Shown here: positions 1-7,994 of the stretch, in pieces
Position numbering within the stretch: the stretch's first letter is position 1
Layout of the letters: each line of letters opens with the position of its first letter
Assembly: GCA_020049615.1 (NCBI GenBank)
Contig: JAIFKN010000158.1
Span: 1 to 20,225, forward strand
Direction: 5' to 3'
From: a bacterium
Lineage (GTDB): Bacteria; Planctomycetota; UBA11346
DNA length: 20,225 bases
Translations under genes and position numbers: made by a program
The notes under the pieces: generated by a model
Database searches by the model: none
The model's input: the letters and a program-made list of their open reading frames with translations, nothing else
What the model was told of the DNA's origin: nothing

Positions 1-1490
1 CACGCGTGCACCTGCTGCTGCCGCGGCTGATCGTTCATGGTCGCGAGCAGATGGCGCTGGAGCAGGCCCGACAGGTCGAGGGCGCGCCGGGCGAGGTCCG
101 GATCGTCAGCGATCCGCGGGTGCAGGTTGCGCGTCTCCCACGGGTCGGCGGCGAGATCGTAGAGCTCGTCGCCGCCGGTCTCGCGCACCACCAGCTTCCA
201 ACCGGCGGTACGCACCATGGCAGCGCGAGCCATGGCGTCGCGGCAACGGTGATAGCACAGTTGCTTGTCCTGCAGCTGCTCGGGGTCGCCATTGGCGAAG
301 CGCTCCCGCATCTCGCGCTCGTGGCCGCCGTCAGCGAACACCGCCTCGCGGATGGCGCGGCCGGCGACCGCCTCCCCGAGATCGCCGCCGTGCACGTTCC
401 AGTCCGGAGCCAGCCCGGCGGCGGCGAGCAGGGCACGTGGCAGGTCGACGTGGCTGGTGAGCAGGTCGCGGCGGGCACCACGCGGGATGCCGGGGCCGGC
501 GATGGCGAACGGCACGTGCAGCAGGCAGTCGGCCATCACCGTGTCCCATTTCTCGTGCAGGCCGTACTGCCCGGCGAAGTCGCCGTGGTCGGAGGTGAAC
601 ACCACCAGGGTCGAGTCGGTCAGGCCCTCGGCGTCGAGGGCCGCGAGCACCCGCCCGATCAGGCTGTCCACCCACGAGATCATGGCGTAGTACACCGCCT
701 GCACTTCGCGGAGGGCGCGCTCGGGCGGGCCGCCGGCGACGCGGATCCGGCGCTGGGCGGTCAGCGGCAGGGGAGCGTGTTCGGGCAGGTCATGCGGGAA
801 GGGCGTTATGCGCTCGGGGTCGTAGCGGCTGAACCACGGTTCCGGCGCCTCGTAGGAGGGGTGCGGCTTGGACAGGTTGAGCTGGAGGTAGAACGGCCGC
901 GCCGGGTCGCGCAGCCGGCGCAGGAAGTGGATGGCCTGGTCGGCGCGGTTCTCGTCGCAGAAGGATTCGGGCGAGCCCTTCGGCCCGATCGTGCCGACGA
1001 GGCGCCGGCTGCGCAGCCAACCGCAGGTCTGGCTGTCGTAGGCGTAGGGGGTGCGCGCCTGCGGGCCGGGCTCGGGCAGCGCCACCGGCTTGAAGGCGAG
1101 GGCCTCGAGCTCGGCACCGCGGAAGCTGTGCCAGTCGGCCACCGGCTCCTGCGGCGGCTGCACCCACAGGCCGTCCCAGGCGTGGTTGAGGCCGAGCACT
1201 GCCGTCTGCCAGCCGGCGCTGCGCAGGCTGCCGAGCAGGTTGGGCGTGCCCACCGGCATGTGCTGATGGATGGTGCGGTAGCCGTCGGCGTGGCAGTGGC
1301 GCCCGGTCATCATCGCGATGCGGCTGGGCACGCATTTCGGGAAGGGCGCGAAATGGCTGGCCAGCACCGTGCCGCGTCCGGCCAGGGCGTCGAGGTGCGG
1401 GGTGGAGACCTCGCGCGAACCCATGAAGCCGGCGCAGTCGCCGCGCATCTCGTCGGCGGTGATGATCAGGATGTTCATCGGTCGGCTCAT
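1..1490 (-). CDS. Type I sulfatase (3' end beyond the window)
   Basis: Hydrolyses sulfate esters; in this family the active-site Cys is converted to formylglycine. The sequence shows the C-V-P-S-R signature with Cys53, followed by an MMTGR stretch. It also shows an N-terminal metal-site strand (NILIITADEMR), a second metal-site block T-S-D301-H302-G, and the G-L-H-E-K314 region, all in the order typical of alkaline-phosphatase-fold sulfatases. About 496 codons are visible with no stop, close to full family length, so only a short C-terminal piece is missing. The start at 1490 has a GGAG about 8 bases upstream and lies 19 bases after the previous stop; an internal ATG at 1478 is the alternative. 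No signal peptide is present, because the catalytic core begins at residue 6, so the enzyme is predicted to be cytoplasmic. It is the last visible gene of the pseudopilin operon. The substrate cannot be read from sequence. Confidence 0.93.
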   Translation of the reverse strand, partial: MSRPMNILIITADEMRGDCAGFMGSREVSTPHLDALAGRGTVLASHFAPFPKCVPSRIAMMTGRHCHADGYRTIHQHMPVGTPNLLGSLRSAGWQTAVLGLNHAWDGLWVQPPQEPVADWHSFRGAELEALAFKPVALPEPGPQARTPYAYDSQTCGWLRSRRLVGTIGPKGSPESFCDENRADQAIHFLRRLRDPARPFYLQLNLSKPHPSYEAPEPWFSRYDPERITPFPHDLPEHAPLPLTAQRRIRVAGGPPERALREVQAVYYAMISWVDSLIGRVLAALDAEGLTDSTLVVFTSDHGDFAGQYGLHEKWDTVMADCLLHVPFAIAGPGIPRGARRDLLTSHVDLPRALLAAAGLAPDWNVHGGDLGEAVAGRAIREAVFADGGHEREMRERFANGDPEQLQDKQLCYHRCRDAMARAAMVRTAGWKLVVRETGGDELYDLAADPWETRNLHPRIADDPDLARRALDLSGLLQRHLLATMNDQPRQQQVHA

Positions 1491-1509
1491 GCTGCTGGCT
1501 CCATGATGA

Positions 1510-3669
1510 TCAGCGCTCGCCGAGTGCGCTCAGACGCCAGGCGACGAAGCGTTCGATCTCGGGATTGGGCAGGCTCTCGTGCAGCAGCCGCCGGTACAGC
1601 GGCAGGCCGGCGAAGCGGCGGTAGCCGGCGATGGCGGCGGCGCGATCCCCGGCGCCATCGGCCTTGAGGCCCTCGGCAAGGGCGGACATCGCCTCGATCT
1701 CGGCGGTGAAGGGCAGCGACCTGATCTCCTCCAGCGGGCGGTCGCCGGCCACGATGGCGGCGAGCAGGCCCGGACGCTGCGCGGCGGTCCAGCGGAAGGT
1801 CCTGGCCACCTCGCGCATCGCCTCGGTCCAGGCCGGCTGGCCAGTCCCGCCCTGGTGCTGCGCCCACGGCAGCAGGACGCAGCGCGAGAACCAGGTGCCC
1901 GAATTCACCTTGCGGTGGTCGAGCGGGGTATGGGCCTGGATCAGCGCCTCGGTGGCCAGCCCGATCGCCGCGGTTTCGCCCTGCTCCAGCGCCTGCAGCA
2001 GGCGCAGGCCGGGGACGGGCCTGCCGATCACGGCCTCGGCCTCGGCGTAGCGCCCGAGCAGTTGCAGCGCGAGGGGGTGGGAACCCGAGCCCGGATGGGC
2101 CGGACTCCCGGCGCCGGCGGCCTCGGCGAAGCGGCCGGCGACGATCAGCGCCTCGCTGGCGATGGCCGGCTTCAGTGGACGCACCGCCAGCATCTCCTCG
2201 ATGCGGCCGAGGTGCAGCAGGGCTGGATGGCCGTGGTTCAGCCCGAGTGCCTGCTCGGCCTCGCCGAGCTTGCACAGGGCCAGCGCCTGCGTCTGCGCCG
2301 TGGCGTAGGGATCGCGCGCCACCCCGTTGATCAGGCCGGTCTGCCAGGCGGCGTACAGGCGGTTGTAGCCGGCGGCCCATTCGGCCTGGACCACCTCGTT
2401 GCCGCGCCCCAGGGCCAGCAGGGCCTGGGCCCGGGGCCGTTCGAAGGCGGTGTAGGCTTCGGCGACCTCGGCGAAGCGGCCCAGGGCCAGCAGCGCCAGG
2501 CCGGAGGGCTCGCCGGACAGGTGGTCGGCGGCGAACAGCTTCCCGCGCAGCCACAGCAGGGTCTCCAGCCTCTCGGCGGGAGGCGGCTCCTCGCCCAGGG
2601 CGGCCGTGGTCCAGGCGCTCCAGCGCTGCACCAGCAGATGGCGCAGGCCGGCATCGGCCCTGGCGTGCAGCTCGGCGAAGCTGGTGGCGGCCTCGGTGAT
2701 GCTTCCGGCATCCATCAGCTCATCGAGTCCGAGGATGCTGGCGCGCAGGCTGCGGCGGGGATCCTTCAGCTGGCTCCAACTGCGTCGCGCCTGGGCCGGC
2801 CGGCCGTCGAGCCGCTCGGCCAGGCCCTGGCGGAAGCGGGCCTCGTCGGCGAGGTCCGAGCCGGCATGGCTCTCGGCGATGCGGGCGTACTGCGCGGCGG
2901 CGTCGCTGAAATGCCGGGCGAGGAACAGGGCGTCTCCGGCGACCAGCGGGCTGACGCTGGCCGGGACCCGCGCCGAACTGACCGCGGCGCGGTGGAACAC
3001 CTTGCCCGGATAGAAGCCGAACAGCGCGACATGGCCCGAGGTCAGCGGCAGGTCGAGCTCGGTGCGCAGGATCTCCGCCCCATCCACGCGCAGCGAGACC
3101 GCGTCGGCGAGGAGCTCGGCGCGGATGCGGTAGCGCCGGCCGACCTCCAGGCGGAAGGGGCTGGCGGCGAGGACGCGGTTGCCCGGCATCTCGTAGATGC
3201 CGCTGCGGGTGTTGTCGAAGGCGCCGACCTGCAGGCGGATCGAGCGGGCGCCGCCACCGGCCAGGAACGCTGGCGGATCGGCCAGGGCCTCGGCGCGTTC
3301 GACCCAGGCGACCGAGAGATCGCCCGGGGTGCCGTCGGCGGCGATGCTGGCCTCATACTCGATCGCAATCGGGGCCTGCATGCGCTGGCGGTGGATGAGC
3401 ACGGCTGGCCCACCCTCGACGCTGACCAGTCCCGTACCGTGCTTGCGAAACGCCCCCGGGGTGGCCTGCAGCCAGGCGTCCGACCAGGGGCCGGCGAATT
3501 CCGTCGCCGTCACCGGCTGCATCCACACCTCGGCCGGTCGCAGCACGGTGTAGGCGACCCAGCCGCCGAGCGCGAGCGCCAGCACGCCTGCGCAGACGGC
3601 GAGCGTACGCCGCTGCGGCCGCGGTCGGGAAGCGGAGGCGTCTCCCGCTGGGCCTGGGTCTGTCGTCAT
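1510..3669 (-). CDS. Membrane-anchored jelly-roll and TPR-like protein
   Basis: 719 aa, function unknown. Residues 1-21 are a basic, proline-rich cytoplasmic tail and residues 22-42 a single membrane helix (LAVCAGVLALALGGWVAY), so the rest should lie outside the membrane. Residues about 50-218 are beta-strand-rich and resemble the LamG/3-keto-disaccharide-hydrolase concanavalin-like sandwich (for example LEVGRRYRIRAELLADAVSL and VALFGFYPGKVFHRAAV). From about 225 to the end the chain is Ala/Leu/Glu-rich and helical, with TPR-like pairs such as FSDAAAQYARIAE, ALLALGRFAEVAEAYTAF and LLGRYAEAEAVIG. The start is supported by GGAGAGG five bases upstream of ATG 3669. It follows the GspK-like gene by 43 bases and precedes the sulfatase by 19. 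A jelly-roll that could bind sugar plus a protein-interaction scaffold would suit an assembly or substrate-presentation role for the pseudopilus; that is inference. Confidence 0.75.
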   Translation of the reverse strand: MTTDPGPAGDASASRPRPQRRTLAVCAGVLALALGGWVAYTVLRPAEVWMQPVTATEFAGPWSDAWLQATPGAFRKHGTGLVSVEGGPAVLIHRQRMQAPIAIEYEASIAADGTPGDLSVAWVERAEALADPPAFLAGGGARSIRLQVGAFDNTRSGIYEMPGNRVLAASPFRLEVGRRYRIRAELLADAVSLRVDGAEILRTELDLPLTSGHVALFGFYPGKVFHRAAVSSARVPASVSPLVAGDALFLARHFSDAAAQYARIAESHAGSDLADEARFRQGLAERLDGRPAQARRSWSQLKDPRRSLRASILGLDELMDAGSITEAATSFAELHARADAGLRHLLVQRWSAWTTAALGEEPPPAERLETLLWLRGKLFAADHLSGEPSGLALLALGRFAEVAEAYTAFERPRAQALLALGRGNEVVQAEWAAGYNRLYAAWQTGLINGVARDPYATAQTQALALCKLGEAEQALGLNHGHPALLHLGRIEEMLAVRPLKPAIASEALIVAGRFAEAAGAGSPAHPGSGSHPLALQLLGRYAEAEAVIGRPVPGLRLLQALEQGETAAIGLATEALIQAHTPLDHRKVNSGTWFSRCVLLPWAQHQGGTGQPAWTEAMREVARTFRWTAAQRPGLLAAIVAGDRPLEEIRSLPFTAEIEAMSALAEGLKADGAGDRAAAIAGYRRFAGLPLYRRLLHESLPNPEIERFVAWRLSALGER

Positions 3670-3674
3670 GGGAG

Positions 3675-3681
3675 CCTCTCC
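3675..3681 (-). promoter_or_regulatory. Ribosome binding site for the jelly-roll/TPR gene
   Basis: GGAGAGG on the minus strand, five bases before ATG 3669. It is the clearest Shine-Dalgarno in the operon and sits at one of the few junctions without a stop/start overlap, so this gene can be translated independently of its neighbour. Confidence 0.65.
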
Positions 3682-3712
3682 ACTGGGACGTTGAGGATGC
3701 TCGGGCAGCGGG

Positions 3713-6493
3713 TCATGGGGCCAGCGCCGGCAGGAGATGGGGGGTCATGCCGCGGGTCCAGCGTTGATGGAGGATCTGGCTGTCCTCCAGGCCCTTGCAG
3801 AGCAGCGGATCGCTGTTCCAGGAGGCGGTCGGCATATTGAAGACATCGTACAGGCTGCCGTCCGGATCGATGGCATAGACGGCCTCGAGCCCGGCCCGCG
3901 CCACCGGCCGGTTGCGCACCACGTCGAAGACCTCGCCGCGGATCATGCAGTGGAAAAAGCGGCTGGGCTGGAAGACGAGGTAGCCGGTCAGGCAGACGTG
4001 CTGGCCGCCAGCGGCCTGGATGGTCGGGCCGTGGCGTCCGGTGGCCGGCTGGTTGCCGGCGGGATAGCCGATGCACCATACCGTGCCATCGCCATCGAAG
4101 TCGATCGGCCTGAAATGCGGGTATTGCGGACTGCTGCCGAAGAAGGAGAGGCGGGTGTCGTTGAGCACCAGTTCGAGGTTGCGGGCCTGCTGCACGGTGA
4201 GGGGATGCGGGTTGGTGGGAACGAGGCGGGCGCGGATGTTGTAGGACGGTGCGGCTGCCATGCGCGGGTCGCTGGTCGAGACGAACGCCCGTGGGCGCGG
4301 CGAACCGGTCTCGGAGTCGGTGAAGGTGTCGGCGTCGTCCTTCGCCTCGACGAACAGCCCCGGCGCGAGGGTGAGCGGATCCGTCACTGTCTCCTGCCAC
4401 CACTCGCCCATGTTCAGCACGAACAGGCGATCGACCTCCTCGACCTCGTCGAGCAGGCTGGGGACATCCGGTTGACCATCGCCATCCGTATCGAGGTCGA
4501 GGACCCAGTTCGACGCTGGCTCGGCCGTGCCGTCGTCCTTCAGGAAGTGGCCAGCCGGCCAGACGATGCGATCGCGCTGCGGGGCGCCGCTGTGGCCATA
4601 GCCGCTGCGGTGGCTCCAGACATGCATCGTGGACCACAAGGCTTCGCGCAGCCCGGTGTGCACCATCCACCACCACGAGCGGCCGGTGCGCGGACCTGTG
4701 TACACCGGATCGGTCGGTACCGCGTCGGTGGTGGTGGCCAGATTGTAGTGGCCGCCGGCGTTGTTCAGCTTCTGGAAATCATACATGGTCCAGCCATGGA
4801 TCGGCATGCCGCCACGGTAGAAGGCGTTCATCCGTCCGCTGATGCCATCGCCGAGCTGGTTGTGCCAAGGCTTGGTCGCATCCACGGCGGTAATTGTCGC
4901 CATGCCGGGATAGACGGTCGCGGCATCGGGCAGCCGACCGCTCCAGAGCGCTGTGTTCGCGGCGTTGTCGCGCAGCCGCGAGGAGGTCCACTGCTTGCCG
5001 CTGCCGAGGTTCGACCAGGTCGCACCGGTCGCGGTCGCGTTCACCAGCATGTTGGTGAAGAACTCCGGCGGCATGAAGCCATAGACCAGTTCGAAGACGG
5101 CCTGCGCGCTCAGCGTCGGGGCGTTGTAGCGCCACGGGCAGGTGGTCGGCGCTTCATCCCAGCGCGAAGGCGTCGCCGATTGACGGGCGCCCCGGCCGTA
5201 GGGGGTCCAGGCCATCTGGTACTCATCGTCGGTGGCGTAGGTCTTGCTGTACCATTCCGCGTCCAGGACCGGGCCGCGGTGCGAGATGACCAGCCACTTG
5301 CTGTCCGGTATGGGCCTGACGTCAGCTACGGCAGCGCCGGCAGGCTCCTGGTGGTTGAACAGCCAGGTCGAGTAGGGTGAGTTGGTCTGCGCCGGCAATC
5401 CGAAGGGGGTATGGAGGCGGCCCGGCGGGTAGATCGGATCGGCTGCGAGGTCGAACGTGCCGACCGGCCAGTTATCCTGCCCGCTGCCGGCCATCTGCCA
5501 GAACTCGAAGCGGCCATCGTCATCCCCCCCCATCCCGTTGCCGCTGAACAGGCCGAGCAGGGCGGCGGTCTTCTCGCCGTGGTAGCGCGGACGCAGCATG
5601 GCGGCGAGGTTGTCGTACCAGGCGTCGATCACTCCGGGATCCAGTTCGAGGGCGGCGCGGGCGTCGGCGCGGGCCACGCCACCGGACAAGGTCGCCTGAT
5701 GGGCACCGACCGGCGGCGGGCGGTACGTGCCGGGCGCGTTGAGCCGGGTGTGGCCGGCCAGGTCCTCGATGGTCACGGCATAGCGCAGGCGGTAGCGCGC
5801 CTCGGCCCTGGTCGCGACCACGTCGAGGTCCTCGCTGTAATAGATCGGCTGGTTGATGTCCGGGGCGGCTGGCCCGTAGGCCTGGCCGGTGCGCGCAGCC
5901 GGATCGGGCGAGGTGGGGGCCGCCGCCGAGGGATAGGGCAGATGGAAGGACACCGGCCTGCCGAGCAGGTCCTTGAAGTGGTAGCCGGGTTCGATCCAGC
6001 GACCCGAGGGATGGGCGCGGATGTGGCCGCGCAGGTGCGGATCCAGGCGCTGGGTGCGGCTGGTCAGCGAGCCCTCCGGCAGGGCGTCGCCGATCGGGAC
6101 GTCGTTGCCGTTCATGTCCTCCGGGGTGTTCTCGGCGCCGAGCGGGTAGTTGTCGTTGTTGCGGTCGGCATCGGTGGCGCCCGCCTCGTCCCACCAGCCC
6201 GCCTTGTGCGTGTCGATCGGGCCGAAGCCGGCCAGGGCGGGCTGGCCGTAATGGGTCGGCGCAGCCGGCTGGCCGGCGGCGCGCGAGGCGCGGGCGTAGC
6301 CGTCGAGCAGGCTGGCGAAGGCGTGGTTGGCCCCGGCGCGGGCCGCGGAGCGGGCGAGCAGGTCGAGGCTCTCCTGGCCGGCGCCTGGCAGCGAGCGCTG
6401 CACCGTGGCGAGGAAGGCGAAGGCGATCGACAGGCAGACGGCGGTCAGGCCGACCGCGACCAGCAGCACCGAGGCGGCACGGATCTGCGTCAT
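3713..6493 (-). CDS. Very large GspK/PilX-like tip pseudopilin
   Basis: 926 aa. The N-terminus (residues 5-30, RAASVLLVAVGLTAVCLSIA) is a hydrophobic helix like the one that starts GspK/PilX proteins. It lacks a clear G/A-F-T-L-x-E leader, as is common for GspK. Residues 241-254 (TIEDLAGHTRLNAP) match the GspK region usually written as DExGKLNLN. GspK is normally about 330 aa and caps the pseudopilus tip; this one is nearly three times longer. Several Asp/Asn-rich loops look able to bind calcium: D108-A-D-R-N-N-D114, GGDDDGRFEF near 320, DTDGDGQPD near 668 and DFDGDG near 798. It follows the GspJ-like gene with an ATGA overlap (6490-6493), the usual J-to-K order. No enzyme motif was recognised in the long body. 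The assignment rests on the N-terminus, the short motif and gene order. Confidence 0.72.
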   Translation of the reverse strand: MTQIRAASVLLVAVGLTAVCLSIAFAFLATVQRSLPGAGQESLDLLARSAARAGANHAFASLLDGYARASRAAGQPAAPTHYGQPALAGFGPIDTHKAGWWDEAGATDADRNNDNYPLGAENTPEDMNGNDVPIGDALPEGSLTSRTQRLDPHLRGHIRAHPSGRWIEPGYHFKDLLGRPVSFHLPYPSAAAPTSPDPAARTGQAYGPAAPDINQPIYYSEDLDVVATRAEARYRLRYAVTIEDLAGHTRLNAPGTYRPPPVGAHQATLSGGVARADARAALELDPGVIDAWYDNLAAMLRPRYHGEKTAALLGLFSGNGMGGDDDGRFEFWQMAGSGQDNWPVGTFDLAADPIYPPGRLHTPFGLPAQTNSPYSTWLFNHQEPAGAAVADVRPIPDSKWLVISHRGPVLDAEWYSKTYATDDEYQMAWTPYGRGARQSATPSRWDEAPTTCPWRYNAPTLSAQAVFELVYGFMPPEFFTNMLVNATATGATWSNLGSGKQWTSSRLRDNAANTALWSGRLPDAATVYPGMATITAVDATKPWHNQLGDGISGRMNAFYRGGMPIHGWTMYDFQKLNNAGGHYNLATTTDAVPTDPVYTGPRTGRSWWWMVHTGLREALWSTMHVWSHRSGYGHSGAPQRDRIVWPAGHFLKDDGTAEPASNWVLDLDTDGDGQPDVPSLLDEVEEVDRLFVLNMGEWWQETVTDPLTLAPGLFVEAKDDADTFTDSETGSPRPRAFVSTSDPRMAAAPSYNIRARLVPTNPHPLTVQQARNLELVLNDTRLSFFGSSPQYPHFRPIDFDGDGTVWCIGYPAGNQPATGRHGPTIQAAGGQHVCLTGYLVFQPSRFFHCMIRGEVFDVVRNRPVARAGLEAVYAIDPDGSLYDVFNMPTASWNSDPLLCKGLEDSQILHQRWTRGMTPHLLPALAP

Positions 6494-7527
6494 GGCGTCC
6501 CCAGGGGCCAGTCGAGCGCCGGCAGCGGCAGCGCCGGTTGCAGGCGGAAGGCATAGGTGAAGGCGAGGACGATGGGTTCCCGCGAACGCACGCCGGGCAC
6601 CGCCTCGCGGGTCAGGGTGTAGCGCAGCCGCAGCACCGCCGGCCGGGCGGTGGCGATCTCGCGGGGGTCCTCCGACGTGCCGTCGCCGTCCTGGTCGAAG
6701 CGATGCTCGCGGGCATCGACGAAGACGCCGTCGAGCGAGGCCCGCACCACACCGGCCGGATCGTTGGCCCAGGTGGTCGCGGGCAGCGGAGCCAGGTTGC
6801 CGGCGGCGTCGCGGCGCACGAGGCCGACCGCGGGATCGAAGCGGGTCTCGTAGCCCTCGCGGTCGATCCAGGCCAGGGCGAAAGAGGTGACCGGCAAGGT
6901 GCTGGGCAGCAGGCTGCGGTGGTTCGCGTCAAGGCTGGCCTCGTCGCCGCGCAGGCCAGCGTCCTGGAACTTCCGCCACTGCGCGTAGGTCATGCCCTCG
7001 ACATGGCGCAGATCGTTGTCATCGAGCGGCCGCTGGCGGTCGCGCCGGGGCTGCTGATGGATCGCCACCTTGCGGTTGTAGGCGTAGCCGCCGGCCGTGT
7101 CGAACTGCGCCGTGCGCCAGCCGGTGGTGCGGGACCAGGTCAGGCGGCGCTGCGCCGCGTCCCAGCGCAGCCGGAACCAGTCGTTGGCGGCCAGGTCGTA
7201 CACACCGTAGCCGCCGTCGCGCTCCTCGCGGCGGGCCATCGAGGCGAGGACGGTCATTTCGCAGGACTCGTCGCCGGTGCCCCAGCCGCCCGCCCCGGGA
7301 TCGGCGGTGAGGTGCCAGGCCCCGGTCGGCATCTGCGACTCGAAGCGCTCGCCGAGGATGCGGTAGGCGGCGGCCGAGGCGTCGTGCATGGCGAGGATCT
7401 CGGTCGTCACCGCCGCCGAGTTGCGCACATGCAGCAGCGAGCCGGCCGCCAGGGCGAGCATGGCGACGCCGAGCGCCGTAGCGACGAGCAGCTCGAGCAG
7501 GGTGAAGGCGGCACGGGGGCGACTCAT
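6490..7527 (-). CDS. GspJ/PilW-like minor pseudopilin
   Basis: 345 aa with a prepilin leader MSRPRAA^FTLLELLV: Ala at -1, Phe at +1 and Glu at +5, then a hydrophobic helix to about residue 30. Ala instead of Gly at -1 is tolerated by prepilin peptidases. The long mixed alpha/beta remainder with LRYTL-type strands near the C-terminus fits the GspJ/PilW class, which are the largest minor pseudopilins after GspK (usually about 200 aa). A DQDGDG loop near the C-terminal third may bind calcium. It overlaps the upstream I-like gene (7524-7527) and the downstream K-like gene (6490-6493) by ATGA, so translation is probably coupled. Class assignment is partly from position in the G-H-I-J-K order. Confidence 0.82.
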   Translation of the reverse strand: MSRPRAAFTLLELLVATALGVAMLALAAGSLLHVRNSAAVTTEILAMHDASAAAYRILGERFESQMPTGAWHLTADPGAGGWGTGDESCEMTVLASMARREERDGGYGVYDLAANDWFRLRWDAAQRRLTWSRTTGWRTAQFDTAGGYAYNRKVAIHQQPRRDRQRPLDDNDLRHVEGMTYAQWRKFQDAGLRGDEASLDANHRSLLPSTLPVTSFALAWIDREGYETRFDPAVGLVRRDAAGNLAPLPATTWANDPAGVVRASLDGVFVDAREHRFDQDGDGTSEDPREIATARPAVLRLRYTLTREAVPGVRSREPIVLAFTYAFRLQPALPLPALDWPLGTP

Positions 7528-7994
7528 GGCAGGGCGCGCTCGCGGAGGATGCGGTCGCGGATCACCGTCACCTGGCCGCCGTCGCGGCCGCGGAACACCT
7601 CCACGGTGACGTCGGCCCAGCGGGCGTTGGCCCCGATGCGGTCGCCGCTGCCCGAGTTCTCGGTGCGGACGAGGTAGAAGCCGTTGGCGTTGCCCCTGGT
7701 CTCCAGGGTGTAGGACGCCGCCGCCAGCGAGCAGGAACCGGTGCCGCGCCAGCCGTCGCTGTCGGCATCGCCGGCGTCGGCGGTCCGGCCGAACGGCACG
7801 TGGTCGTGCATCAGCGACCAGGCCGTGGCCATCGCCGCGTAGCGGTCGATGGCGGTGAGGGCCTTACGGTTGGCCAGGGCCATGACGCTGATGATCGAAC
7901 CCAGGCCCAGGCTGAGCACCAGGATGACGGTGAGGATCTCGATCAGGGTGAAGCCGCTAGGGGCGGTCCGTCGCGGCGAGGCGGAGTCGGTCAT
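7524..7994 (-). CDS. GspI/PilV-like minor pseudopilin
   Basis: 156 aa. A short basic leader ends in P-S-G14, followed by F15-T-L-I-E19-I and a hydrophobic helix (LTVILVLSLGLGSIISVMA), the canonical type III signal for prepilin peptidase. The G-L-G stretch in the helix and the short length match the GspI/PilV class. The reading frame is open far upstream, but the start at ATG 7994 is chosen because it gives a correct prepilin leader and overlaps the stop of the H-like gene by ATGA; the upstream part of that frame is an out-of-phase shadow. Residues about 75-85 include an acidic DAGDADSDG loop. It is expected in the inner membrane and then in the assembled pseudopilus tip. Confidence 0.86.
   Translation of the reverse strand: MTDSASPRRTAPSGFTLIEILTVILVLSLGLGSIISVMALANRKALTAIDRYAAMATAWSLMHDHVPFGRTADAGDADSDGWRGTGSCSLAAASYTLETRGNANGFYLVRTENSGSGDRIGANARWADVTVEVFRGRDGGQVTVIRDRILRERALP

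Noticed and set aside
6..1667. Long plus-strand open frame opposite the sulfatase
   Set aside because: It is antisense to a gene with clear sulfatase motifs, and its Gly/Ala/Val/Arg-heavy translation is typical of a shadow frame in GC-rich DNA.
1579..3840. 753-codon plus-strand open frame opposite the jelly-roll/TPR gene
   Set aside because: No domain or signal is recognisable, composition is low-complexity Gly/Gln/Leu/Ala, and the minus-strand frame has a membrane anchor, ribosome binding site and operon context.
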